Below the pieces are notes generated by a model that saw only the letters and a program-made list of their open reading frames with translations, was not told the origin of the DNA and made no database searches. This document shows, piece by piece, positions 1 through 11,925 of a DNA stretch of 64,000 nucleotides. Each line of letters begins with the position of its first letter. Position 1 is the first letter of the stretch. The position numbers and the translations under genes are program-made. This DNA is from Hetaerina americana (taxonomy: Eukaryota; Arthropoda; Insecta; Odonata; Calopterygidae): the NCBI GenBank assembly GCA_022747635.1, contig JAKTNV010000010.1, forward strand, positions 40,076,237-40,140,236, in the 5' to 3' direction.

Positions 1-397
1 CTTCGCAAGTCATATATCTTGAATTTTCTTGTAGCGCCCGAAGTTCTTCGGAGTGATGCTATTCGCCGATATTTACTGGGGCACACAAATTAAAATTATA
101 TGTCTGAGATAACCTTTTACATCATGACAAAGAGGTAGGAAAAATGTCATGAAAAAGCAAAAGAGAGGAGTTAGTTGATATTATTCAGACCAAATGCATT
201 AGACCACATGTACAAGTATTGTATAAGAAACCTATCGTAGAATTAACTAATTAAGAAATTAAATTGGAAACTGAAGAAAAATTTCCTATGCTCATCCTAT
301 TAACCGCAACTCGTCTTGGAAATAATTTAGGGAAAGAATATTAATTAATGGTATTTTTACTTCGTGTTTACTTCATACTTATTTTTCGAAGGAGGAA
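1..397. other. AT-rich DNA, nothing recognised
   Basis: No open frame of note, repeat or RNA gene was recognised in this stretch, which runs up to the first SINE. Confidence 0.5.
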
Positions 398-690
398 CAA
401 TTTCATACGGACAGGCTTCCCACCGTGAGGACCCGGGTTCGAATCCTGGAGGCGGTAGATTTTTTCAGTGGTATCCCGATCCCTTCTTCAGGTGCTTTGT
501 GCAGAGAACTTTGAGTGAGTATGACCAATACTCGAATGGGACGTTAAACTGTGGACCCCTCGGCGCCTTTCGACTAGAGTAGGCTTATGCCGACACCGTG
601 TTTCTCTCCACCCTTCCTCATCCATCAATTCCTAATGGCACAAATGATCTTACCTTTCGGTCGCCTCCCCTAAAACTACTACTACTAGGA
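398..690 (+). repeat. tRNA-derived SINE, family B, copy 1
   Basis: A Pol III B-box-like sequence, GGTTCGAATCC, lies at 437-447. It is followed by a body that recurs at 1812-2101 and, inverted, at 38700-39000. Shared landmarks in order are a TGGTATCCCGATCC segment, GTGGACCCCT followed by GGCGCCTTTCG, a TGCCGAC segment, an AATGGCACAAATGA segment and a final GTCGCCTCCC. Copy 38700-39000 aligns almost along the full length, including the GAGTGAGTA and ACGTTAAACT segments. A tRNA-like head plus a shared non-tRNA body is the standard SINE layout. The short reading frame across it is not a gene. The 5' edge is approximate because the A-box side is degraded. Confidence 0.8.
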
Positions 691-1811
691 ACATTTTCAT
701 GGTAATTCAGTCCTCAAAAGTTAGGTTCATAACTCTAAATTCTTACATACTATATTTGTATATTTTAATGCTGATTATGCATGTAAATAACGTAAAGCTA
801 TAGAAGCATGCTTATTCTAATGGAAAAGCATGATCAAAACATATCTTGTTTTTTAATTTATGCTTGATTTTGGATTTGTAAACCTAGTCAACACTCTTTC
901 TTCAGCAATTCTTAATAACCTAAACGCAAAACGAAAATTTTTACTTTCGCTGTCGATCCGTTTCTACGATATACGCAAATAAGAATTTGATTAGTTTTCT
1001 CGATGAACATAGGAGACTCATCAGTTGATCAATACCCTTGAAAAAAATGCATTTCATCCAGGTCTCTCGTTGTCGTGCTATTGGCTGGAAATCATTTCTG
1101 TTCAAAATTTATTGCACAAAGGTTAAGGACTTTGTTGATAGAAAAAATGTTCCAGTCATATGTATATTTTGTTGAATAAAATCAATTGAGTAACCGCTAG
1201 TTAAAAATGTCAGCGAGACATTTGCGCAGGATTTGATATTCTGAGGCCCAAAATTTATCAATGTTCGCCCAAGTCCGAATTTGATGGCAGCTGCATTATG
1301 AAAGACTCCTACCAATCTGAACGGTCCGTTTCCAAGGCTGGGGACATTTCGTGTGCTTGCTTTAAAACTCGCTCCGGTGGAGTAATGCGCTTCGTGAAAA
1401 CCGGTTGGAGTGGATATGGAGTTAGTAGAAACTCAGGAGACATTTTTCTCAATGAAAAAAACTGGGTTTTTTAGGCAACAGCAGTTCCGATAAAATGGGT
1501 CGTTTCCTACCGCGGATCCCAGTCGACACAACCCCTAACCCGGTAATATTCTCTGCGTCGTAGTGGGTATTTGATTCAGCATCTTCGGATGGCTCAATAG
1601 AAAGAACATTTGGGAATTTTCGGAAACGAAATCTTAGGATCAAAAATAAAATGCACCTCTCTTTATTTTATATTTAAATAGAAAGGTGTTGATCAAATTG
1701 ATATGAATTATTTCGGAAGCTAGAATTCAGCCAGTTTCCAATTTACCGGGTGGGTTTATCGAGGAAGCCGTACTTACTTCGTATTTTGAAAAATCCCAAT
1801 GGTGAAGATTG
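691..1811. other. AT-rich DNA between two SINE copies
   Basis: No recognisable gene or repeat. Short open frames on the minus strand (1109-1315 and 1449-1643) match no family I know and are at the length expected by chance. Confidence 0.4.
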
Positions 1812-2101
1812 ATGAGGTGGTTGGTATAGTGGCTTACCACCCCGAGTACTCATGTTCGAAACCCGTCTTTTGCAGAAATGTCGGTGGTATCCCTATTCAA
1901 CATGGGCGTCGTGTGGGGAACACTTCTAATACGCCGTCCGTAGGATCGGGCGTCAAATTGTGGACCCCTTGGCGCCTTTCGTTGAGGCTTGGCTAATATC
2001 GGGAACCGGGATTCCTTGAAATCCTCCCCCTGGAAAATTGCCCACATATCCCTAATTGGCGCAAATCACCTCGTGCGTCAGTCGCCTCCGATAAGAGCAA
2101 T
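1812..2101 (+). repeat. tRNA-derived SINE, family B, copy 2
   Basis: The head carries an A-box-like TGGTATAGTGGC near 1822 and a B-box-like TGTTCGAAACCC near 1853. The body repeats the family landmarks: TGGTATCCCTATTC, GTGGACCCCTTGGCGCC with TTTCG, CTAATTGGCGCAAATCA and GTCGCCTCC. It lies in the same orientation as copy 1 and about 1.1 kb downstream. This copy keeps the tRNA-like head better, while copy 1 keeps more of the 3' body. The 3' end grades into an A-rich stretch near 2101-2118. Confidence 0.8.
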
Positions 2102-2229
2102 TACAAAAGCAAAAATTTATTGATGGGAATAGTTGTTTTCGCGAAGGGTGGAGCCACCACCTCCGTTGACTTGCGTATTTCAGAGCTTTGGACTCCAAGG
2201 GTCACTCTATTGAGTCAGCTTCTGACATT

Positions 2230-2935
2230 GTCGTCTCGGCTTGTGACGTATTCGGATAAGAAAGGTTTGGGAAAGAGGGAACCGTTGAAAAAGACGCGAG
2301 TCGAGCGCAAGAAATCGCAAAAAAGGGGCTAGGCATTGCAGGCACGGAAGCGCGGGGTACAACACGCACACCCCACGCCCGTGCGTTGACGCGTGAATCG
2401 CGACAGTGGCGCCTCTCGAGGGGGAACCCGGAGGTGTTCTGCGAGAGCCGACGGAACTGGGTCAAGTGGGAAGAGGTGAACCCTCCACCCGCCCTCCGTC
2501 CCCCCCCCCCCGGTACGCGCCTTTCGCTCACGCGCCCAAGCCCCACCCCCTCCTCCGTCTCCCCTTTTTCTCTCTCCCCTTCCCGCACACCCCTACGCAC
2601 CTCTCGACCGCCCGCCCTCCCCCCTTTCGATTTTCCCGCTCTCTCTCTCTCCGCCGAGAGAAAATCCGAGATTTTTAAGGCGCCACTCCGGGGATGAATT
2701 TAAAGGATCGCATTGGCACTTAAAGCGTTCCTTTGTTTGTCGTGCGTGCACAACGGCGCTCCCACGTTAATTCTTCCCATTCGCGACCGTAATGACCCAT
2801 CGCAAATGAACGCTGCGAGTTATGGATGTGGTATGCGACGTTCTGAGAAACTGTTACTCGATCGCGATCGCATTCCCAGCGATGCGATGATGTGCGGTGA
2901 GGTGGCTTTCAAGTTTTAATGCGCGAGGAGCATTT
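2230..2935. promoter_or_regulatory. CpG-dense, pyrimidine-rich patch (possible promoter or regulatory region)
   Basis: Against an AT-rich background this stretch is visibly rich in G+C and CpG. About 2460-2660 is a long pyrimidine-rich run on the plus strand, with a C homopolymer near 2500-2511 and CT repeats near 2640-2652. The following 2700-2935 holds a 12-bp perfect palindrome, CGATCGCGATCG, at 2859-2870. Several overlapping open frames (such as 2386-2697) have proline/serine/arginine-rich low-complexity translations, so I treat them as composition effects. A promoter or CpG-island role is inference; no TATA box or splice donor could be tied to a coding exon. Confidence 0.35.
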
Positions 2936-3357
2936 TTTTGGATCGACATTCCTCCAGCCTCTTTTAATGTCGAATCTGAATTGATTTGCTGTTGGGTAAA
3001 GGCTGGAATAAAACGATGTTGAATTTGCAACCGAACTCCACAGTCATCTATTAATTAGTATTAACACTAGTATTAAGCGGGCGGCTGGGATTTCTCTTCT
3101 TTTTGCGTATGCTCCCAGTGAAATGTATAGGTTTCGCAAATTTTGCTTCAGTTATTTCTTCACGTAATTAATGCTAATTTAATATGACTTTAGAATAATA
3201 TTTTCCCTCACAGGCAACAAACCATTTGTTTACCCCTATAAAGCTGCAGTAATATTTGCTGAATCAAATAAACTATGACAAGAGGTAACCCATGCTCATC
3301 ATCATGCGACGATTGCTCTCACCTGTAGTGTAGTCATATGTATGGGTGGAAAAATTA

Positions 3358-3682
3358 CAGGAAACGTTCCAAAAGTAATGCACATATTTGCACAAACACT
3401 TAAATTTCTTCAAAGTACTGCCCTTTGGCCTCTACACATTTTTTTCTGCGACTCTGCCATGACCGGCACGCGCCCTGGAAGGCGTCTTTGGGGACCTCTC
3501 GGAAGGTCGTCGTCACGGCTGATTTGATCTCTTCTATGGGCGAAAATCGGGTTCCTTTCAGGGCTGCCTTAATCCGAGGGAGCAAAAATAAGTCTGCTGG
3601 GGCGACGTCGGGACTATAGGGGGGCTGGGGCAGTGTTGGCATCTGGTGTTTGGCCAGGATCTCGAATCGAGTAGTCTGGAAA
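3358..3682 (-). pseudogene. Mariner-family transposase, C-terminal fragment with one element end
   Basis: The minus strand encodes the end of a mariner (DDD-type) transposase. The open run begins just after an in-frame stop near 3683 and stops at 3400. The motif YSPDVAPADLF matches the mariner YSPDLAP(S/A)D block, and its PAD aspartate is at the place of the third catalytic Asp. It is followed by ALKGTRF, EEIKSAVTTTF, a KKCVEAKGQYFEE tail and a stop, all typical of the family C-terminus. The DNA downstream runs to a likely terminal repeat starting CAGGAAACGTTCC at 3358, preceded by TA at 3356-3357 (a possible target-site duplication). The N-terminal HTH region and the first two catalytic aspartates are absent, so it is dead. 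It is a different subfamily from the 753-bp elements at 35.5 and 51.7 kb. Confidence 0.8.
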
Positions 3683-6600
3683 ACTCAGCAAAAAACAGTA
3701 AATCTCACAAAATGACTGCGACAAAAATATTGTAACCATGATTGACTTTTTTAAATACTTTATGAAAATCAACTTAGGCAGTTATATTATGTAAGATGAA
3801 TGAATTGAATGATCCCCGGGTTGATCCCTTCCAGGCTTAAAGGCTCGTGCGAATGGTAATGGTACTGAAATCCCTCATATATGGTGACACAAAGCTATAC
3901 TTACTAATATTATCAGATCAATTAATTCCGAGATTTCCGAGAGTCTAGAAGTTCAATTGGGATCAATTTGAGATTCAAATTAGCTTAAATCCTCTTTCAT
4001 AGAAGGGATCGCGAAATCAGAATCACCTGATTCGTTCTAGATACGTTTATCAAGATGGCTGTTATCAGAATAGCACTACTTGAAGTCACTGCCAATAGTT
4101 CATTGAGTTTAATAATCTGCATCTCCTTGATTACGACGACACATTTAGCAGAAATATTAGGAAATTTAATTAAAGTTACTTACTTCCCTTATTAAACTCA
4201 TAAGAGAACTTTCAAATATAAGTTAGGTTCCCAATCGGACTCTACGAAGTACGGGATTCTTCTTGCCCAGTATATAGAGAACAAGGCTGCAAAATTATTT
4301 GTAGCATTTCATTAATTTGTGGTTCGTGTGGCGGTGGCAACAAAATGGTTATTCTGAATGACGCTGTCTCACGAATAAATTGTCTTTGCGCCTCTACTTT
4401 CACAAAAAAATCAAGCGAAAGACGAGTTGAGTTGCCACATGGAATATGTATTTAGGGACTTTTGAGGGTGTGGTGGATGCGTCCCATAGTATAATGTGAA
4501 TTGTTCCCGAATGCCACGCCTATCTCAACGTGCAAGAATGAAATTTAAAGGGTGTGTCCAGATTTTGATTTGATCAGGATAACGTTTATGGAACGCTGAA
4601 CTGTAAATAATCTTTGCGCCTACAAATTCACTGCATAATCGAGCATTTAATGCATGCAAGGAAACGTAAATTTTGATATAATGATTAGTAAGACATAAAT
4701 ATATTACGAGGAGGACTATTTGGAATGGGAACAATTTATATTGCAGCTGGCCACTGTTGTCATCTGGCCATTCGTTATCGGCTAGGATCTGTTCCCGACG
4801 CCTTTTTGCTTGCACAACCGATTTTATTATGTATTTCCATAAAATTATCACGAATTTAAAATTTTGATTGCGCGAGTACGCCTCCTATTTAGTCTCTCAC
4901 TTGTAAAAAGGTGTATAATAATTTTTTTGTCCACTGCTTCATCGTCAAAATAAAATTCAGAGATTGGTCCAAGGATGTGGGTTTGGTTGAAACCATAAAA
5001 GTGATGCGATTTATGTGAAAGTCAGTGTTTCTTGTGGCAAATAGGTCAAATGAACCTGTTCATTGCCTCAATCCTTGCCTCAATGGTGCATATATCTGAA
5101 ATAATCGATGAAACGATCGCTTTAGCCACTCTGAGCCGTTCTGGTTATATTCTCTTGATAGTTAATTTGCCTTGCTACACGTGGATGATTGCTGATTTCC
5201 TTATAGGTTTTGATGCATACGTGGTGCACTTTCATTATACCGTAATTTTGTCAACAATTGAAAAGTGTTTTGACGGCATTTATTTTTCTAACATTTTAAT
5301 TGTTCAGTTTGTACCTTTACTTGATTCTCAAACGTCCTCTTCAATTTGATATTTCGAAAGCAGAACTCCCTTGGAACTTTTCCAATAGCGCAAGTTTGCG
5401 ATCCGTGTTTAATCGCATAGTATAGTTATTGTACGTGAGGTATAGAATAGATTAAATGTAGTTATGGCCAGCAGGGTTAATTGTATTCCTTGATCAATTG
5501 AAAATGGGGTTTTGGTGGAAGAACTTTGGAAAAAGAAAAGATAATCTGCAGTTACATATAATTGATCTCTTAATAAGTAGGAATTTGGAAGGAAAATAAG
5601 ATTTACACTGCTTCCAATTCAGCTGAAAACCTCATATCGTGATTATGAATTTCAATGATAGTCGTTATAAAGAGGTGTAGTGCCGTGTACGTCCGAACCG
5701 CTAGTTTCCAGAATGAGATTTTTACGAGTTTATTCGCGATAATTTCTTCAATTGTCGCATTTAGTTTTGGTTGCGTCCGATTACCTCGGAAATTTTACCA
5801 CATTGCTTCAATTTTACTACACTGCGACAAATATTTTTACGGAAAACTCACTGCATATATTCTTTTATTTTATGGATTAAACTTCTACATTTTGATTTAT
5901 TTTAAATCCTTTTATCATATTAGAGATGGGAATGAAAGTTTAAATTAATTTTTATGATTACAGTTTGCAGTTTATGCCATTCTTTTCATAACCCTTTTTT
6001 TTCTTTAGTATGGATTTTTCGAAGCACATTAATTCTTCTGGAATAAGATCATTGTGAATAGAGAAGCGCACATTTAACGAAGAATGCATCGGGAAAATAT
6101 TACAATGTGCTTATGGTACAAACCTTGAAAAAAAACTTTTAGACGTTAAAAAAAGTGAAGTACTTTTGGAAATCATATTGCCAGTTGAATCGAATGAATA
6201 CCGATGCTGAGACAGCTAAACTTCAATAAAATATGAAACTAACTATTAGTTCCTAGCCGAAGAGAATTAAGTAGTGCGGGTAACATATACAAATTACAAG
6301 TACCTTTATTCTATGGATTTAGATTTCCATTCAGGTAATTCCATAATTCGAGGATTCATTTTAAAATTTCATATTGATGTTGTATATCATGAATGAACAA
6401 AAAGAGAACTTAGGTAATATACACAACGATCACATTATCTAGACTTCAATGGTAAATAGTCCTGTTGGCCCAAAATTTGAAAAACTTAGAAAGAATGCGA
6501 AAGAGCCAAGGGAGTATGTAAAAAAATGAGTATATAAAACTTTATCTGCATATAATTTTATCTAATAATTAACTAATTCAAATTCGAAAAAAATAAATTA

Positions 6601-7396
6601 TAGTAAAATAATGAATCACAATTGCCCGATTTCGCCAGAGATCTGGAAAAAAACGGACCACTCATGATGGTGGATCGTCATATCGCACAAGCGTTTACAT
6701 TTTTAAAGATGGGTTACCAATATTCATTGTTTTTCCATCCATAGTCATTGTTTTTCTAAATTTGGTACCCGAATCACAACATAACTCGATAACTGGCGCA
6801 ATCTATAACTTTATTTAAAAATAGGTCGTAAGATCCATTACCGTTTACTGAGATTAAAGAGAATAGAGAGTTTTGTGCAATTAATTGTGATAACGCACAA
6901 AAAATATTCATGTTTTCTCTACAAGTATAGTCTCTGCGGTTATGCCAGCGTCTGCATCAACATAAAGGCCCTTCAACCTATGGCAGGGTTGAATACCCGG
7001 GGTGGGGGTGTAAGGCCACCATTGTATCTAGAGGTGAAGGAAGAAGAGAAAAATATGTTCTGGCAACGTGGTGTTTCCTTCCTCTTTTTGAATCGCCAAG
7101 GGTAGTGCAAGATGGGACGAGTCCATGAATCTGGCCATTCGATATCCGATCCCTATTCTTTTGTCCCATTTGTCCGACGCCGATAAATGTGCGGAGCTCG
7201 GGCTAGTTCCAATTTTCGCTCAGTGTCAAAGTGAGTCTTCGTATTCGACGAGGCTCCCATCTCCCTGTTGTTCTAATAATTGTATGGCGCTTTGTGTTCC
7301 GTCATAGCAATTTCTTACGAGCGGGGCAGCCTTCCTTTGTAGGTATTCCTTTTTAAATCTAGATTTTATGTTCTCTTCGATGGAGAGGCTTTCACA
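3683..7396. other. AT-rich DNA with no supported gene
   Basis: The stretch has several hydrophobic, low-GC open frames, for example 4525-4851 on the minus strand and 5032-5349 and 5655-5948 on the plus strand. Their translations are rich in I, F, Y and L with no family motif, as expected from AT-rich random sequence. About 6960-7310 is less AT-rich but gave no recognisable domain or repeat. Confidence 0.4.
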
Positions 7397-7975
7397 ATGA
7401 ATTTTTTGGAGAGGTTTATTTTACGAAGGCTTGCCTGCTTCGGGGTTGAGGTGCGGAGGGGAACCAAGGCGTGGGCGCGCGGAACGTGGGTGAAGGGCGC
7501 AGAGGGGACACTGAGAGGGGAGGGGCGTTGGTGTGCGGTCGTCTCTGGTCTCCTCCTATCGCCATCTCGGACTCATCTCCCTTCTCCGCGGTGCGACGTC
7601 CCTCTGCTGCCAAGGTCAAGCACACGCTCGCTGCACGTCCGCCGCGTTGCAGAAATCAATCTTCCCCCTCTCTTCAGTCCTTCCTTTTTCGTTCTCCCTC
7701 CTCCTCCTGTTTCAAATCCTCCCTCCCCAACTTTCCCCAGACGGCATTTTGGTGATCCTGTTGCCGGAGTCTGCGGATGTGGAGTCATAACAAGTACTTC
7801 GAGGGAAATTCCAGCGCCACCGCATATTCCACGCTTTCGCAACTCTCGTATGCACGCGGTAGTACACGATATATGGTATCGTGAAGACATTATGTGGAAC
7901 GGAATTTTTTACTCTAATTTAATGAAGCTCTTATTTTATGCATCCATCTTCTGCACCGAATTTTCAACGGCTTAA
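7397..7975 (+). other. CpG-dense patch carrying a 192-codon open frame of doubtful coding status
   Basis: This is the longest ATG-to-stop frame in the window, but the sequence is a GC- and CpG-dense patch (about 7420-7800). It includes a pyrimidine-rich stretch near 7640-7740, and comparably long frames are open on the other strand and in other phases (7416-7625, 7573-7890, 7471-7755). Long frames in all phases are the signature of few AT-rich stop codons, not of selection. The translation is rich in R, S and P with no recognised domain and shows no signal peptide or conserved motif. It resembles the patch at 2.2-2.9 kb and may be regulatory. A lineage-specific gene is not excluded. Confidence 0.3.
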
Positions 7976-9792
7976 ATTGGAATTTAGCCTCAGGTATTCA
8001 AATTTTTAATTTAATTACGGCAGGCAAGTAAGAGAAAGTGACGTTCAGGATTTTACCATTCGGAAACTAATCTCGTAGAATATTAGGTATTCTCATGTAA
8101 AGCACTTTTCGGAACCAATCAATTATTGCGTTATCCGGGTTTACGTACAGTACGCTTCACAGGGTATGTGTATTCTATGTAGCTTTTATATTGTCCAGGT
8201 ATTTTTTTCGCATGAGAATGGAAGTACATATATATGACGCTTATGCCCGAGATTTCTAGAGCTAAAACGGAAAGTTATTTTTGAAAAATGGTGAATTAAG
8301 GTACAAGATTAGAAAGTAAAACTAGAATGCTAGAAAAGGGGGCTGATATTCTAGATAAAAATAATACCTGCTACATAATTAAATTTTTTTGTGTAAACCT
8401 TGAGAAAAACCGAATGCTTGAAGTTAGTGGCATAGGTAGAAGAGGAGAGGCTGAAGGAGATACTCTTCAACCATATGGCGTAGAAAAAATATTGGATGAG
8501 AGTATAAATACAGCAAACCGATTACTTAATCGAAAAAACAAATCAATTTCAAACATCGCAAGGAAGGAGATGGTTTACAAGATTGAAATTGAATTAAAAT
8601 GCTTTGATAAAGGGCTATATAATATACAAATTCAAAAAAAGTAAATAACAAAGAAAGAAAAAAACCTGTGAAAACCAGAGAGAAAAACCATTGTTAAGTC
8701 TTGTATAAATGCCTACAGAGAATGCTAATCCCAAACTTCCGATGCCTCTGCATGTATTAATGCCAGTGAAAACATTATAATGTATTATGTTAAATTAATT
8801 GCCTACATGTGTTGTTTGATGCTGCATATATATTATTTATCATATAATGGAACATCACCAGATAATAAACTCAACATTTACTGATAGGTAACCTTAGAGG
8901 AAGTAGATGAGGGCTTTACTTCAGTGAAAATGGGACACGGTGTTGCAGCCGAGCGTCCTATATGTAATTAGAAAACAATATCCTGGCCACTCATGCTCCC
9001 ACAAAAGTAGTCGGAACTGCGTTTTTCGGATTACTTATCTTTCAATTAAATAATACTATGAATTAACTTCCAGCAAACAGTCCGGTATGATGCAAAAGCG
9101 TACCAATATTTGTCTTTGGTCATTATATCAAAAGATGATGGGGAAATTTCTTCCAGAAAAATGTTTGTTTCTATGTTACCCCAACCAGTTCAAAGGCCAG
9201 TGGATGGCCCTGTTTTCCGCACCGCCCCATATTTATGGTCGAAATTCTTTGTGCTTAACTCTATGACACAACCTTTGGGGGATAGGTCACCTTGTGCGTT
9301 TGCTGCCGAAGACACGTTTTTAGCACTTTCCTAGACGCTAGAAGTAACGCTAAAGCAGTTCTTTGTGTCATATGAAACCCGTAATTAACTGTATCGAATT
9401 GCAAGTAGTACTTGCACCACAAGTCACTATAGAAGCTTGGCTTACTCTAGCTTACAGTACTCTAAAACAAAGTGTTGCATTGTTCAACTAAAGCACATAC
9501 CCATCCTTAAAGAGCTCAAGTCTAGGACGGAAAGGCAAACGAAGTCCCTCTCTCCAAAACGGACGCAAGTGCCATTGTTAGCGATAGTGCCACAATCCAC
9601 TCGATTTTCAGTGGTGCTCGGTGCTTTGAACGTGGTTAGAATAAGCCGAGTTGCTTTAAGATGTGGGTCAAGTACTCCCGCCACCTGCTCGCCCAACACG
9701 CAGCGTGCAGTCATTAAGTCTACGCAATCTCGCAATTGGTATTGATTCAAATATTGGTAATAGTTCAATTTTGTATTGCTAACTAATGAACT
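7976..9792. other. AT-rich DNA, nothing recognised
   Basis: A lysine- and asparagine-rich 105-codon frame at 8327-8644 (plus strand) is AT-driven and matches nothing I recognise. The 9437-9768 segment has overlapping frames on both strands with no family motif. Confidence 0.4.
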
Positions 9793-10060
9793 TCAGTACC
9801 ACTGTTATCATCCGGAAGGTTAGTTTTGATGGTGAGGGTGGATCTCACCTATAACTAAACTCAACTGCACGTGAAATTAACACATCAGGGCATGAGGGGG
9901 GCCATTTTTTTCCTGGTTTTCTGTGGTTTCCCGGGAAGACCCGAAAAACGAAAAATCATACAGCAGCTTGACTAAATTTGTGGGAGTGCAGATACGTCAC
10001 CAGGAATCGAATCCGGGCCCTCGGCGCTTTACTTGCTGGAATCCCACGTCTACTCCTTGC
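9793..10060 (-). repeat. tRNA-derived SINE, family A, copy 1
   Basis: Read on the minus strand, a tRNA-like head with the B-box-like GGATTCGATTCC (near 10000-10015) is followed by a body shared with copies at 13491-13764 and 56080-56347. Family landmarks are GGTCTTCCCGGGAAACC, a CAGGAAA segment, TGTGTTAATTTCACGTG (elsewhere TGTGAATTTCACACG), a TTTAGTTATAGGTGAG segment, and a 3' end with ACTAACCTTCCGGATG. Total length of about 270 bp fits an insect-type tRNA SINE. The head is degraded at its 5' end. Confidence 0.75.
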
Positions 10061-11495
10061 TTATGGAGAACTGTTAAAGTATTTTTCATTAGGGTTTCTA
10101 TTTTCGTGCATAGGATTGTGTGTTGTCTGTCGTTAACATGGACATGTTTGATGCTGGATTTAAGAATGAAGTTGAAAATCCTGGTAAGATGTATCTGATG
10201 AACAGGGATTATGAAAATTAGAACAAGTATTTAAATTCCTCAAAGGTCTGTATAATACTTCCTGTAATATACTTTGATTGCCTTTCCTCACAAAATAGAC
10301 TTTATTCATCGCTTCTTTCTGTGCTTGCAAAGCTGAAACTTCAAATTTTGAGTGAAGCGTGCAATAAAAATTTTTTAAGTGGTGTAGTTAGATGACGTAT
10401 CAACGCGCTGTTCAAGTGCAAAAATAAAAGACGGTTTGATATTTGCTTTTCAAACATTGAACTACAAATCCGAACGAACTTAGGCAGACGGGTACAATAA
10501 TCACATTTCAAATTCCTATAACGATTCCCCTTTTGGATTAAACATGACCTTGTTTATTGGGTTTGCACGCTACTCGTTCGGAATAAACAACTTGATATGA
10601 TGATATCCCAGCTGAGATAAAAAGGGATTTGCGTAATGACTGTGCAACATCACAGAGGCCTTCGATAAGATATGGCGTGAAAAATACGTTTTGTTAAATT
10701 AAATGGCGATAATGAAATTCCTAGAAACACTATGGAAGCGTACGATTCCCGAGAAAACCGGAGTATATTGACTAATTGGGCGAACATAATGCTCAGCTAT
10801 TCGACTATACCGTATCCGACTATTGTGTCAACGTTAGGACGGGAAATTTCACTAATTTGTTCTTCGACCTTCACTAATACTTCCCGGATGAGATATTGCT
10901 AGTTGTGAAGGTTTTGCATTCCTCTGGCCGATATCATTTCTCTCTATCTCTCATGAAGAGATGTCTACCGACTGGTTCCAGCTGGCAGTACCCAATTGCA
11001 CTTCGTCCTGAGCACATTCTTCAAATTCAACAATTGTTAACTTCGAGTGTTTTGTGCAACTTTTCTATCCGTGGCTATCTAGGCTGCAAATATGTTGATA
11101 TTTGCTAGTATCCTTTGGATAAGTATCCAATTTGAAGCGTTAAATATTTGATTTGAACACTAATGGCCTAAATATAGGAAATTCGTTTCGTTCTTCCTCA
11201 ATATTACGTAGGTCATGTTTACATCCACTGTTCATTTGTCTGCGTGCAGAAGGCTATTTGCTGTCGTAGTTATTTGTTTATATCTAATGGAGCTATTTAT
11301 ATATTTTCATTTATGGTTTAGCCTTTACGTAGCGCAAATAAAGGCAACCTACAAACTATATTTGGAAGCATATTAGCGTCCAGTGTTACTAAAATTCGCC
11401 CTTGGCACTGAACTTAACTGGGTTAGTAAGCCCAATATATGAAGTCAGACAATTTAAAATCCGACATATGCAGTAGTAATTGCACCTATTGGATT

Positions 11496-11498
<3 letters not shown>
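10061..11498. other. AT-rich DNA, nothing recognised
   Basis: No gene, RNA or repeat recognised; the 70-codon frame at 10896-11108 is within chance length. Confidence 0.4.

Positions 11499-11529
<31 letters not shown>
11499..11529. repeat. (TA)n microsatellite
   Basis: An uninterrupted run of about 15 TA units, read directly from the sequence. Confidence 0.97.
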
Positions 11530-11532
<3 letters not shown>

Positions 11533-11849
11533 ATTTAATACGTCTTTATTTTACTAAGACAATCGATTAGTTTAAGTTCAGCGCAATTTTCGTTCGCCAT
11601 CATTTATTACATACGTTTCCTTTAAGTGGTGATGCATTTGAAATTCCGGCCGGTACGGAAAGTATTATTTGGTCTGAGGATTTAAATTCCTTGTTTGCTG
11701 ATATTAAGCAAGTATAAGACTTTGTGCAACACATTTCGCGTACTTCCCTTACTACTCGTGAGTTAGATAATACTGCACACGATCTAGTCAGCGGGATTTT
11801 CAATTAAGTAGCGTGCCAAAGTTATAACCCTTTATGTGGGCTAATAAGG

Positions 11850-11925
11850 ATGTGGTAGTCCAGTGACTCAAGTTCTAGGCAATGTACTGGAGGCCCCGGG
11901 CTCGATTCCGGATGAAGCTTCTCTG
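11850..11925 (+). repeat. tRNA-like SINE head (family A type)
   Basis: An A-box-like TGGTAGTCCAGTGACT is followed about 40 bases later by a B-box-like GGGCTCGATTCCGG. The spacing and wording match the heads at 52541, 55915 and 56080. The family A body is not recognisable downstream, so this is a truncated or solo head. It is not a functional tRNA gene, since no cloverleaf with a clean acceptor stem could be drawn. Confidence 0.55.

Noticed and set aside
2386..2697. A proline-rich protein
   Set aside because: The translation follows a C/T-rich tract and neighbouring phases are also open.
5032..5948. Two hydrophobic frames that could suggest a membrane protein or chemoreceptor
   Set aside because: AT-rich DNA gives I/F/L/Y-rich frames by chance. 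No conserved receptor motif, splice pattern or shared family feature was seen.
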